Part shown: piece after piece, positions 53,130 through 62,167 of the stretch
How positions within the stretch are numbered: the stretch's first letter is position 1
How the letters are laid out: every line of letters starts with the position of its first letter
DNA from: Nocardioides albertanoniae
GTDB lineage: Bacteria > Actinomycetota > Actinomycetes > Propionibacteriales > Nocardioidaceae
Direction of reading: 5' to 3'
DNA: 64,000 nucleotides
Assembly: GCF_006716315.1 (NCBI RefSeq)
Contig: NZ_VFOV01000001.1
Coordinates: 1,752,501-1,816,500 of the forward strand
The notes under the pieces: model-generated
The model's input: only the letters and a program-made list of their open reading frames with translations
Told to the model about the DNA's origin: nothing
Databases searched by the model: none
Made by a program: the position numbers and the translations under genes

Positions 53130-54318
53130 GCAGCGCGCGAAGCCGGGTCAGCACCAGGCCGGTGGCGAGCGTTCCGCCGATCACGACGAACGCCCACAGG
53201 TGACCGAGGCCGCTGCCGATGAGCGAGCCGGCGATCGCCGGGCCGAGGATCTGACCGAGGGTCAGGGTGAGTCCGAGGCAGGCGTTGTAGCGGCCGCGCA
53301 GGCGGTCGGGGGCGATGGTGTTGGCCAGGCCGGTCACCACCGGAGCCCACAGCGTCTCGCCGAGGCCGAAGACCGCGAGACCGACCACGATCGCGGCCAC
53401 GGCGCCGGCGGTGGGCATCAGGTCGGCGGTCGCCAGCACGGTCCAGGCCAGCGACCAGGTCAGCACCGCACAGGCCAGCGCCGTCGTACGCCGCCACCGG
53501 GAGGTGAGCCGCAGCAGCGCCACCTGCCCGCAGACGATCACCGCGGCGTTGGCGGCGAAGGCCCAGCCGAGGGCGGTCGCCGGCACCTCGGCGACGTCGA
53601 CGGCGTAGGCCGTCGCACCGGCCTCGAGCTGCCCGTAGCCGAAGGTCACCGCGAGCACGCCACAGCCGAACAGGGCCACCGCGCGGCGGTCGCGCAGCAC
53701 CTCGCCCCAGCTGCCGGCCGCCGCGGTCGCGGTCTCGTCCGAGCTGCTCGGCCCGGGGGAGCGGACGAGGATCGCCAGCACGACGGCGTAGGCCAGATAG
53801 GCGAGCGCATCGCACAGGTAGAGCACCTGGAAGGACTCCGGACGCCCGACGTCGACCAGGAACGCGCTGACGAGGCCACCTACGCCGATGCCCGCGTTCA
53901 GGCCCAGGAAGGCGAACCCGTAGGCCCGCTCGCGGCCGTGTGCGGGCACCATCCCGGCGAGCAGGGTCGTCGTGCCGGGCCACAGCGGCGAGGCGCCGAC
54001 GACGACGCCGGCGAGCACGATCATCACCGGCACGAGCCCGTCGACGAAGCCGAGCGACCCGATCGAGACGGCCTCGAGCGCGAGCGCGCCCATCAGCACG
54101 GGCCGCGGCCCGACGCGGTCGAGGAGTGCTCCGACCCCGGGAGCGGCAGCCAGTCCGACCAGGCCCATCCAGGCGAACATCCAGCCCGCCGTCGAGGATC
54201 CGAGGTCGCGCACCTGGGCCATGTAGACGTAGAGGAAAGGCAGGGTGAGGCCGTTGCCGAGGGAGGCGAAGGCGAAGCCGACGAGCACGCGGCGGGCCTG
54301 CGTGGGGGAGTGGGGCAC
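53062..54318 (-). CDS. MFS exporter, probable siderophore efflux
   Basis: A 418-residue major-facilitator protein with 12 predicted helices; DRVGPRP and DRLRGRYNACLG fit the cytoplasmic loops between helices 2-3 and 8-9. It is divergent from desA across a 107-base region containing an IdeR box, so it probably exports the desferrioxamine-type product. Specificity is inferred from position. The start is a GTG with GAGAGAGGA upstream. Its last 68 bases overlap the 3' end of the CPBP gene on the other strand. Confidence 0.87.
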   Translation of the reverse strand: MPHSPTQARRVLVGFAFASLGNGLTLPFLYVYMAQVRDLGSSTAGWMFAWMGLVGLAAAPGVGALLDRVGPRPVLMGALALEAVSIGSLGFVDGLVPVMIVLAGVVVGASPLWPGTTTLLAGMVPAHGRERAYGFAFLGLNAGIGVGGLVSAFLVDVGRPESFQVLYLCDALAYLAYAVVLAILVRSPGPSSSDETATAAAGSWGEVLRDRRAVALFGCGVLAVTFGYGQLEAGATAYAVDVAEVPATALGWAFAANAAVIVCGQVALLRLTSRWRRTTALACAVLTWSLAWTVLATADLMPTAGAVAAIVVGLAVFGLGETLWAPVVTGLANTIAPDRLRGRYNACLGLTLTLGQILGPAIAGSLIGSGLGHLWAFVVIGGTLATGLVLTRLRALLSVEEDSAATPEPVADSQAAPV

Positions 54319-54379
54319 GGGTGTGATCGTCCTCTCTCCGGCCGCCTCTCTGACGGCCGCATGATTAGGGTACGCTCAC

Positions 54380-54398
54380 TTAGGCTTGCCTAACCTAA
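54380..54398 (+). promoter_or_regulatory. IdeR/DtxR iron box of the siderophore cluster
   Basis: TTAGGCTTGCCTAACCTAA matches 16 of 19 positions of the DtxR consensus. A weaker overlapping copy, TTAGGGTACGCTCACTTAG (54364-54382, about 14 of 19), lies beside it. The pair sits between the divergent MFS and desA starts, so iron would repress both directions. Confidence 0.8.
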
Positions 54399-54425
54399 TC
54401 CCCCCTCTCGCGTCGAAGGAGACCA

Positions 54426-55892
54426 GTGAGCGCACCGCACCTGGGGCATCTGTTCCACCCAGACAATGCTCGTGACTACACCCGCGGAATCTCGGAGGCA
54501 CTCGATCTGCTCGTCGACAAGCTCGACACACTCGACGGACCCACCACCGGCCTCTCTCCCGAGGTGGCCGCGAAGCCGGTCGACGAGGTCGACCTGGACA
54601 CCCCGCTCACCGACGGCGCCGCCGCGCTCGCCGAGGTCAGCCGGCTGTGGCTCGACGACGCGGTCTGGTTCCACGACCCGTCCTACGCCGCGCACCTGAA
54701 CTGCCCCGTCGTCATCCCCGCCCTCGTGGGCGAGCTGCTGATGTCGGCGGTCAACACCTCGATGGACACCTTCGACCAGTCGGTCGGCGCCACCTTCATG
54801 GAGCGCCGTCTCGTCGACTGGACCGCCGCCCGTGCGGGCTACCCCGAGCCCACGCGCGACGGCATCTTCACCAGCGGCGGCAGCCAGTCCAACCTGCAGG
54901 CGCTGCTGCTGGCCCGTGGCGAGGCCGAGCGGCGCGGCGTGCCCGTCGACCGGCTGCGCTTCCTCACCTCCGCCGACAGCCACTTCTCCATCGCCAAGTC
55001 GGCGCGCCTGCTCGGCATGGGGGAGGACGCCGCGATCTCGGTGCCGACCGACGCCGACCACCGGATGGACGTCGCGGCCCTGCGCAAGGCGCTCGACGAC
55101 TGCGTCGTCGACGGCCTCGTGCCGGCCGCGGTCGTGGCCACCGCCGGCACCACCGACTTCGGGGTGATCGACCCGCTGCACGCGATCGCCGAGGCGTGCC
55201 AGGACTTCAACGTCTGGTTCCACGTCGACGCGGCGTACGGTGGCGGGCTCCTGGTCTCGCCGAGATATCGCCACCTGCTCGACGGTATCGAGCGCTCCGA
55301 CTCCGTCACCGTCGACTACCACAAGACCTGGTTCCAACCGGTCTCCTCCAGCGCGCTCCTGGTCAGGGACCGGGCGAGCCTGCAGCACGCCTCCTGGTAC
55401 GCCGACTACCTCAACCCCCGCGAGTCGGAGAACCCCAACCAGGTCGACAAGTCGCTGCAGACCACCCGCCGCTTCGACGCGCTCAAGCTGTGGCTGACGC
55501 TGCGCACGATGGGGGCCGACCAGATCGGTGCCTACCTCGAGTCGGTGATCGACCTGGCGCGGGAGGTCTACGACGTGCTCAGCCTGCAGCCCGACATCGA
55601 GCTCGTCACGCCCTCGCAGCTCTCCACGGTCGTCTTCCGTTACGCCGACCCGCACCTGGGCTCCACCGGGCTCGACGACGCCGCCGTCTGCGAGCTCAAC
55701 CGTCGTATCCGCGCGGAGATGTGGAGCGGTGGCCGTAGCGTCGTCGCCGCGACCAAGGTCGACGGCCGTCAGTTCCTCAAGCTCACCCTGCTCAACCCCA
55801 AGGCCTCGCTCCAGGACATCCTCGACATCATCGAGCAGGTCCGTACGCTGGGGCTCACCTTGGGCCGTGCCGTCCCGGAGGTCGCCCGATGA
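54426..55892 (+). CDS. desA: Lysine decarboxylase of desferrioxamine biosynthesis (PLP-dependent)
   Basis: A 488-residue fold-type I PLP decarboxylase that makes cadaverine from lysine, first step of hydroxamate siderophores of the desferrioxamine class. The Schiff-base Lys300 is in VDYHKTWFQP, with FHVDAAYGGG upstream. The sequence resembles group II amino-acid decarboxylases including ornithine-like variants, so putrescine-based products are possible. The GTG start has GAAGGAG seven bases upstream. It is the first gene of a five-gene overlapping operon, 28 bases after the iron box. Confidence 0.9.
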   Translation: MSAPHLGHLFHPDNARDYTRGISEALDLLVDKLDTLDGPTTGLSPEVAAKPVDEVDLDTPLTDGAAALAEVSRLWLDDAVWFHDPSYAAHLNCPVVIPALVGELLMSAVNTSMDTFDQSVGATFMERRLVDWTAARAGYPEPTRDGIFTSGGSQSNLQALLLARGEAERRGVPVDRLRFLTSADSHFSIAKSARLLGMGEDAAISVPTDADHRMDVAALRKALDDCVVDGLVPAAVVATAGTTDFGVIDPLHAIAEACQDFNVWFHVDAAYGGGLLVSPRYRHLLDGIERSDSVTVDYHKTWFQPVSSSALLVRDRASLQHASWYADYLNPRESENPNQVDKSLQTTRRFDALKLWLTLRTMGADQIGAYLESVIDLAREVYDVLSLQPDIELVTPSQLSTVVFRYADPHLGSTGLDDAAVCELNRRIRAEMWSGGRSVVAATKVDGRQFLKLTLLNPKASLQDILDIIEQVRTLGLTLGRAVPEVAR

Positions 55893-57292
55893 CCAAGCCC
55901 CGCACCGTGTTCACCGACGCCGATTCAGACACCGATTCCGGCGTGGAGACCGCACCCCCTGTCCACGACCTCGTGGGCATCGGGCTCGGCCCGTTCAACC
56001 TCGGCCTGGCGGCTCTCGCCGACCCGATCAGCGAGCTCGACTGCCTCTTCCTCGAGGCCCGTGACCGGTTCGACTGGCACCCGGGGATGCTGCTCGACGA
56101 CGCCACCCTGCAGGTGCCGTTCCTCGCCGACCTGGTGACGATGGCCGACCCGACGTCGCGCTACAGCTTCCTCAACTTCCTCAAGCAGACCGGCCGGATC
56201 TACCCGTTCTACATCCGGGAGAACTTCCTGCCCCACCGGCGCGAGTACAACCACTACTGCCAGTGGGTCGCCGAACAGCTCGACTCCGTCAGGTTCGGGC
56301 AGCAGGTCGTCTCCGTGGAGCACGACGGCGAGGCGTACGTCATCACGACCGCCTCCGACCAGGGCGATCAAGCACAGACCCATCGGGCCAGGCGGCTGGT
56401 GCTCGGCACCGGCACGGCGCCGCACGTGCCCGAGCCTGCCCGCGAGGCGGTGGCGGCCGAGGGGCCGGCGATCCACAGCGCCGACTATCTGGCTCGCAAG
56501 GACGAGCTCGTCGGCCGCAGCAGCATCACCGTGGTCGGCAGCGGGCAGTCGGCCGCCGAGATCTACCTCGATCTGCTGACCGCCCAGCCCGACCACGACT
56601 ACCAGCTGGCGTGGCTGACCCGCAGCCCGCGGTTCTTCTCGATGGAATACACCAAGCTCACCCTCGAGCTGACCTCGCCGGAGTACTCCGCCTACTTCCA
56701 GTCGCTGCCGGCCGAGAAGCGCAGTGACCTGCTGAGGTCGCAGCAGAGCCTCTACAAGGGCATCTCGGGCGACACCATCGACGCGATCCACGAGGCGCTC
56801 TACACCCGCTCGGTCAGCGGAGCCGCCGAGACCACGATGCTCACCAACACCGAGCTGCGCGGAGTGACCCGCACCGAGACCGGCTACCACCTCGCGCTGC
56901 ACCACGTGGAGCAGGAGGAGGACTACGAGATGTCGACCGAGGGGCTCGTGCTCGCCACCGGCTACCGCGCCGGCGTCCCGGCCTTCCTCGAGCCCGTCCG
57001 CGACCGGATCCGCTTCGACGAGCAGGGCCGGTACGCCGCCGGCCCGACCTTCTCCGTCGACCACGGCGACCGCGAGATCTGGGTGCAGAACGGCGAGGAG
57101 CACACCCACGGCTTCGTCGCCCCCGACCTGGGCATGGGCGCCTATCGCAGCTCGGTGATCCTCGCCGCCGTGCTCGGCCGGGAGCCCTATCCGATCGAGA
57201 AGCGGGTCGCCTTCCAGGAGTTCGGGGTGCCCGACCGCTTCAGAGTCATGTCCGATCACAGCCAGACCGAGCCGACGGAGGAGAGCCGATGA
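55889..57292 (+). CDS. desB: Cadaverine/lysine N-hydroxylase
   Basis: A 467-residue FAD- and NADPH-dependent N-monooxygenase that hydroxylates the terminal amine of cadaverine. The FAD motif is GIGLGPFNLGLAAL (30-43), and the NADPH motif VVGSGQSAAEIYLDLL lies at 215-230. GLVLATGYRAGVPAFL is the C-terminal FAD/NADP-associated ATGY signature. The start overlaps desA as ATGA. Next to a lysine-decarboxylase-type gene, cadaverine is the likely substrate. Confidence 0.93.
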   Translation: MTKPRTVFTDADSDTDSGVETAPPVHDLVGIGLGPFNLGLAALADPISELDCLFLEARDRFDWHPGMLLDDATLQVPFLADLVTMADPTSRYSFLNFLKQTGRIYPFYIRENFLPHRREYNHYCQWVAEQLDSVRFGQQVVSVEHDGEAYVITTASDQGDQAQTHRARRLVLGTGTAPHVPEPAREAVAAEGPAIHSADYLARKDELVGRSSITVVGSGQSAAEIYLDLLTAQPDHDYQLAWLTRSPRFFSMEYTKLTLELTSPEYSAYFQSLPAEKRSDLLRSQQSLYKGISGDTIDAIHEALYTRSVSGAAETTMLTNTELRGVTRTETGYHLALHHVEQEEDYEMSTEGLVLATGYRAGVPAFLEPVRDRIRFDEQGRYAAGPTFSVDHGDREIWVQNGEEHTHGFVAPDLGMGAYRSSVILAAVLGREPYPIEKRVAFQEFGVPDRFRVMSDHSQTEPTEESR

Positions 57293-59556
57293 AGATCACG
57301 ATCGAACCCCTCGAGATCGAGGCGCACCTCGACACGGTGCACGCCTGGGTGACCCACCCGCGCTCGGCCTACTGGATGATGCTGGACGCCTCGGTCGACG
57401 ACGTGGCCGAGGAGCACGCCCGGATCGCCCGTCATCCACACCACGACGCCTGGCTGGGCCGGGTCGACGGCGAGCCCGCGTTCCTGGTCGAGACCTACGA
57501 CCCCGCCCGCAGTGAGCTCGGTGGGATCGTCGGTCTGCCCGAGCTGGCACCCGGCGACCTGGGCATGCACGTGCTGGTCGCACCGGCCGCCGGCGAGCCC
57601 ACGACCGGGTTCACGACGCGTATCTTCCGCGCGGTGATGCGGCACTGCTTCGCGGATCCCGGTGTGCGCCGTGTGGTGGTCGAGCCCGACGTACGCAACC
57701 TGCCGATCCGCCGCAAGAACACCGACGCCGGCTTCGTCGAGCTGCGCGAGGTCGACCTCGGCGAGAAGACGGCGATGCTCTCGGTCTGCACGCGGGAGAT
57801 GTTCGCCGCCGCCCACCTACGCCCCGAGAACCTGCGGATCGCCCACCGGCACCTGGTCGCGAAGGCGATCGCGGAGTTCAGCCACGAGCGGATGATCGCG
57901 CCGGTCGCCGTCGACGGTGGCGCCGACGACGCCTGGGAGCTGCAGGGGCCGTCGACGACGTACGTCTTCACCGCTCGCCGCTTCATGCTCGATCACTGGG
58001 TGGTCGACCCGGCCTCGATCGTGCGGCGCGGCGAGGAGGGTGAGGAGGCCGAGGTCGACGCGCAGGCGTTCGTGGCCGAGTTCGCGCCGGCGCTGGGCAT
58101 CCCGGCGACGCTGCTCCCGACGTATCTGGAGGAGCTGGCGGCGACGATCGCCTCGTCGTGCTGGAAGCTGGAGCACCAGGCGCTGACTGCGGCCGACCTG
58201 GTCGAGGCCGACCACCAGAGCGTCGAGGGCGCGATGAGCGAGGGCCACCCGGCCTTCGTCGCCAACAACGGCCGGATCGGCTTCGACATCGACGACCACG
58301 CCCGCTGGGCGCCGGAGACGAGCAACGACCTGAGCCTGCTGTGGGTCGCGGTCGCCCGGGAGCAGTCGCACCTCGCGCTGGGCCGTGGCGAGGACGAGCA
58401 GCGGCTCTATGCGGCCGAGCTCGGCGAGGCGACGCTGGCCCGGTTCGCGGCGAAGCTGCGCAGCCTCGAGCTCGACCCGGACGGATTCCGCTACGTGCCC
58501 GTGCACCCGTGGCAGTGGCGCCACAAGCTGGCGGTCACCTTCGCGACCGACGTCGCCGCGCGCCGGATCGTGCTGGTCGGCGAGGGCGAGGACGCCCACC
58601 GCCCGCAGCAGTCGATCCGCACCTACTTCAACACCTCGCGGCCCGAGCGGCACTACGTCAAGACCGCGCTGTCGATCCAGAACATGGGCTTCATGCGCGG
58701 CCTCTCGCCGGCCTACATGGCCGCGACCCCGGTCATCAACGACTGGGTCGCCGACCTGGTCGAGGGAGATGCGGAGCTGAAGGAGCGCGGCTTCGGCGTG
58801 CTCCGCGAGCTGGCCTCGGTCGGCTGGACCGGCGATGTCTTCCACGCCCTGCCGGACCCCTCGCCCTACCGGAAGATGATCGCCGCGCTGTGGCGGGAGT
58901 CGCCGGTGCCACGGCTGGCCGAGGGTGAGCGGTGCGCGACGATGGCGGCGCTGCTCCACCGCGACGCCTCGGGGGCCTCCTACGCCGCCGAGCTGGTCCG
59001 TGCCTCCGGGCTGCCCGCCCGGGAGTGGGTGCGCGCCTATCTGGACGCCTATCTACGACCGCTGGTGCACTGCCTGATGGCCTACGACCTGGCGTTCATG
59101 CCGCACGGGGAGAACCTGGTGATGGTGCTGCAGGATCACGTGCCGGTGCGGATGTTCATGAAGGACATCGGCGAGGAGGTGGCGGTGATGGGTGACCTGC
59201 CGCTGCCCGAGGAGGTCGCCCGGATCCGCGGCGAGTTCCCCGACGACGTCAAGGCGCTGGCCGTGCACACCGACATCTTCGACGGGGTGCTGCGCTACGT
59301 CGCCGCGATCCTCGATGATGACGGGGTGCTGCCGGAGACCGAGTTCTGGGCCCAGGCCCGGGCGTGCATCGTCGACCATGCCGCCGACCACCCCGAGCTG
59401 GCCGACGCGGCCGCGCGCTACGACTTCCTGCGACCGCGCTTCCGGCACTCGTGCCTCAACCGGCTCCAGCTGCGCAACACGCTGCAGATGGTCGACATCA
59501 CCGACCAGGCCGAGTCGCTGATGTTCGCGGGTACGTTGGCAAACCCGGTCGCATGA
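57289..59556 (+). CDS. desD: DesC-DesD fusion: GNAT acyltransferase plus IucA/IucC NIS synthetase
   Basis: A 755-residue two-enzyme polypeptide. Residues 1-~175 are a GNAT acyltransferase of the IucB/DesC type (GDLGMHVLV, VVVEPDVRN), expected to acylate N-hydroxycadaverine. Residues ~180-755 are an NIS synthetase, with EGHPAFVANNGRIGF (318-332), VPVHPWQWRHK (404-413) and a C-terminal FhuF-like part. It would condense the acylated units with ATP. In Streptomyces desC and desD are separate genes; the fusion avoids release of the intermediate. The start overlaps desB as ATGA. Confidence 0.92.
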   Translation: MKITIEPLEIEAHLDTVHAWVTHPRSAYWMMLDASVDDVAEEHARIARHPHHDAWLGRVDGEPAFLVETYDPARSELGGIVGLPELAPGDLGMHVLVAPAAGEPTTGFTTRIFRAVMRHCFADPGVRRVVVEPDVRNLPIRRKNTDAGFVELREVDLGEKTAMLSVCTREMFAAAHLRPENLRIAHRHLVAKAIAEFSHERMIAPVAVDGGADDAWELQGPSTTYVFTARRFMLDHWVVDPASIVRRGEEGEEAEVDAQAFVAEFAPALGIPATLLPTYLEELAATIASSCWKLEHQALTAADLVEADHQSVEGAMSEGHPAFVANNGRIGFDIDDHARWAPETSNDLSLLWVAVAREQSHLALGRGEDEQRLYAAELGEATLARFAAKLRSLELDPDGFRYVPVHPWQWRHKLAVTFATDVAARRIVLVGEGEDAHRPQQSIRTYFNTSRPERHYVKTALSIQNMGFMRGLSPAYMAATPVINDWVADLVEGDAELKERGFGVLRELASVGWTGDVFHALPDPSPYRKMIAALWRESPVPRLAEGERCATMAALLHRDASGASYAAELVRASGLPAREWVRAYLDAYLRPLVHCLMAYDLAFMPHGENLVMVLQDHVPVRMFMKDIGEEVAVMGDLPLPEEVARIRGEFPDDVKALAVHTDIFDGVLRYVAAILDDDGVLPETEFWAQARACIVDHAADHPELADAAARYDFLRPRFRHSCLNRLQLRNTLQMVDITDQAESLMFAGTLANPVA

Positions 59557-61526
59557 GTTTGTTTCGAGACGAGTGGGGCATCCCGCACGTGCGGGGTGCC
59601 TCGCCGGCCGAGGTGGCCCGGATGCAGGGCTGGGTCACCGCTCGTGACCGTGCCTGGCAGCTCGAGATCGAGCGGCTGCGCGGCGAGGGCCGCACCGCCG
59701 AGCTGCTCGGTCCGGCCGGGCTGGAGTGGGACACCTTCGCCCGCCGCGCCCGGGTCGCGGCGGTGGCGCGCGCTGCCTACGCCGGGCTCGACGAGGAGAC
59801 GCAGGAGTTCCTGACGGCGTACGTCGAGGGGGTCCGCTCCGGCCTGGAGGGTGCTTCCTGTCCTGAGCTCGAGGGCCTCGGGGCGGCGCCGGGCGCCTGG
59901 CAGCCCTGGACGCCGCTGGCGGTCTTCTGGGTCCAGCAGATCCTCTTCGGCTCGTTCCCCTCGAAGCTCTTCGGTGCCCGGGCCGCGATGGTGCTGGGAG
60001 CCGAGGCCGCGCTGTTCCGCACCGAGGGTCTCTCCGGCGGCTCCAACGCCTACGGTGTCGGCGGCGGCCGCACCGCCTCCGGTGCGCCGATCGTGGCCGG
60101 CGACCCGCACCGGCTCTTCGAAGCGCCCAACGTCTACCTCCAGGTGCGGCTGGCGTGCACCGACCCCGACGACACCTTCGACGTGGTCGGGATGACCTTT
60201 CCCGGGGTGCCGGGCGTGCAGCACTTTGCCCACGCCGGCCGGGTTGCCTGGGGGATCACCAACGCGATGGGCGACTACCAGGATCTCTACCGGGTCGACC
60301 TGCGCCCGGGCGGTGACGTGGTGCGGCGCAGCGTGGAGACGGTGCTCGTGCGTGACCAGGAGCCGGTGGAGGTCGAGGTGCTCGAGACCGAGCGCGGGCC
60401 GGTGGTGCTCGACGATCCGGAGGAGGGCTGGGGCCAGGCGCTGCGTACGCCCGGCCACGATCTCGACGACCTCGGCTTCGGTGCGCTCCTCCCGCTGCTG
60501 CGGTCACGTTCGGCCGCCGACGTGGAGTCTGCCGTGGCGCACTGGGTCGAGCCGGTCAACAACTGGGTGATCGCCGACGTGACCGGCGACGTCGTGCACA
60601 CGGTCGGCGGCCGGGTGCCGCGGCGCGACGACGCCGGGGAGTGGGTCGGCTGGGTCGATCCGCTGCCGCGGCGTACGGCCTCGGCGGGCGGGGCCGTGGT
60701 GACCGCCAACGACCGCTGCATGCCGGAGTTCGGGGCGCTCGCCTCCGCCTTCGCGCCGCCGTTTCGCGCGAAGCGGATCACCCATCTGCTCGACGAGGCG
60801 GGTCCTCTCGACGCCGAGCATGCGGTGGCGGTGCTCGCCGACACCGCCCAGACCGCGGGCGAGCCGCTGCTGGCTCTGGTGCCGGCCGAGCTGCTTCCCG
60901 CGGCGCCGGCCGAGTGGCACGGCGCGATGGACGGTTCACCGGGCGCAGCCTGGTATGCCGCGCTGCGCGCCGAGGTGGTCGACCGGATCTGTGCGGCGCC
61001 CTCGCTCGCGCCGCTGCGGGAGCCGTCTCCGCACGGACCGCTCTACGCGCCGTGGTTCAGCCTGCCCGCCCGGGTGGCCGGCGCGCTGCACATCATCCTG
61101 GCCGCCCAGAAGCCCTTCGGGCTGGACCCGCGAGCGCTGGTGGCCGAGGCAGCGAGGGCGGTTCACGAGGCCGGCGATCCGGCACCCTGGCCGGAGGACC
61201 ACCGCTTCTGGCCGCTGCACGCGCTGGAGCAGTTCGAGCTGCCCCACACCCGCACCGCCCCCGCCACCCCGCTGCCGGGCGACACCGACACGGTCCGCTG
61301 CAACGCCTGGATCCCGGGCACCACCGTGACGGTGCGAGGCTCGGTGGCCCGCTACGCCTGGGACCTCGCCCACCGCGACAACAGCCGCTGGGTCGTACCG
61401 CTGGGCGCCAGCGGCGACCCCGACAGCCCCCACCACACCGACCAGCACGACGCCTGGGCCGACGGCGGCGCCGTGGCCGTCGTCACCGACTGGTCGCTGC
61501 TCACCGAGGAGAAGACATGCCCCTGA
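59553..61526 (+). CDS. Penicillin-acylase-type N-terminal-nucleophile amidohydrolase, cytoplasmic
   Basis: A 657-residue proenzyme of the Ntn-hydrolase family. Ser164 in GLSGGSNAYGVGG is the nucleophile that becomes the beta-subunit N-terminus after self-cleavage; residues 1-163 would form the alpha subunit and spacer. WGIPHVRG at the N-terminus and VAGDPHRLF after the nucleophile are family marks. Unlike penicillin G acylase or PvdQ it has no signal peptide. Overlaps the fusion gene (ATGA) and the next gene by ten bases, so it belongs to the siderophore operon, and may hydrolyse acyl groups on intermediates or on imported siderophores. Substrate unknown. Confidence 0.85.
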   Translation: MSLFRDEWGIPHVRGASPAEVARMQGWVTARDRAWQLEIERLRGEGRTAELLGPAGLEWDTFARRARVAAVARAAYAGLDEETQEFLTAYVEGVRSGLEGASCPELEGLGAAPGAWQPWTPLAVFWVQQILFGSFPSKLFGARAAMVLGAEAALFRTEGLSGGSNAYGVGGGRTASGAPIVAGDPHRLFEAPNVYLQVRLACTDPDDTFDVVGMTFPGVPGVQHFAHAGRVAWGITNAMGDYQDLYRVDLRPGGDVVRRSVETVLVRDQEPVEVEVLETERGPVVLDDPEEGWGQALRTPGHDLDDLGFGALLPLLRSRSAADVESAVAHWVEPVNNWVIADVTGDVVHTVGGRVPRRDDAGEWVGWVDPLPRRTASAGGAVVTANDRCMPEFGALASAFAPPFRAKRITHLLDEAGPLDAEHAVAVLADTAQTAGEPLLALVPAELLPAAPAEWHGAMDGSPGAAWYAALRAEVVDRICAAPSLAPLREPSPHGPLYAPWFSLPARVAGALHIILAAQKPFGLDPRALVAEAARAVHEAGDPAPWPEDHRFWPLHALEQFELPHTRTAPATPLPGDTDTVRCNAWIPGTTVTVRGSVARYAWDLAHRDNSRWVVPLGASGDPDSPHHTDQHDAWADGGAVAVVTDWSLLTEEKTCP

Positions 61527-62044
61527 CCGACCCAGCCCTGACTGACCCCGCCCTGACGATCCGCGACCTGGACCCGTCGGCCGACCTCGACCTGCTGTGC
61601 GGCTGGCTGCAGACCGACCGAGCCCGGTTCTGGGGGATGGCCGAGAAGCCGCGTGAGGAGATCGAGGAGATCTACACCTGGCTGCAGGAGCAACCTCATC
61701 TTGCGGCGTACATCGTCGAGCTCGACGGCGACCCGGTCGCCCTGTTCCAGACCTGGGATCCCGAGGTCGACGAGCTCGGCACCTTCTACGACCGCCGACC
61801 CGGCGACCTCGGGATGCACCTGTTCCTGGCCGACTCGCCAGCACGGGAGGGAAGGACCGAGGCCGTCATCGGGTTCTTCGTCGAGTCGGTGATCGCCGCC
61901 GCTGGAGTCACGCGGGTCGTCGTCGAGCCCGACGCCGCCAACGAGGCCTCCCTCGCCCGCCTGGATGCCTACGGCTTCCAGCGCGGTCCGGTCGTCGAGC
62001 TCCCGCACAAGGTCGCCCAGTACGCCTTCCTCGACCTGCCGTGA
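61517..62044 (+). CDS. Second DesC-like GNAT acyltransferase
   Basis: A 175-residue stand-alone GNAT enzyme sharing GDLGMHLFL and VVVEPDAAN with the N-terminal domain of the upstream fusion, and of the family that acylates hydroxylamine siderophore precursors. It may use a different acyl-CoA (for example acetyl rather than succinyl), giving capped products such as a DFO-B-type molecule; this is inference. AGGAG precedes the ATG. Residues 4-13 contain a short LTDPA repeat. Last gene of the siderophore operon. Confidence 0.85.
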   Translation: MPLTDPALTDPALTIRDLDPSADLDLLCGWLQTDRARFWGMAEKPREEIEEIYTWLQEQPHLAAYIVELDGDPVALFQTWDPEVDELGTFYDRRPGDLGMHLFLADSPAREGRTEAVIGFFVESVIAAAGVTRVVVEPDAANEASLARLDAYGFQRGPVVELPHKVAQYAFLDLP

Positions 62045-62167
62045 CCGCCCGTTCGGCGACCAGACGGGATACTGGGTGGGGGATGCTCATTTTACTTGTC
62101 GCGGTATGAATGCCAGTGCCACGGACCTTCTCGTGGAGCCGTTCGTCCGACCATGACAAGTGAGCCG

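Noticed and set aside
59553..61526. Beta-lactam biosynthesis or resistance role for the penicillin acylase
   Set aside because: No other beta-lactam gene; it lies within an overlapping siderophore operon.
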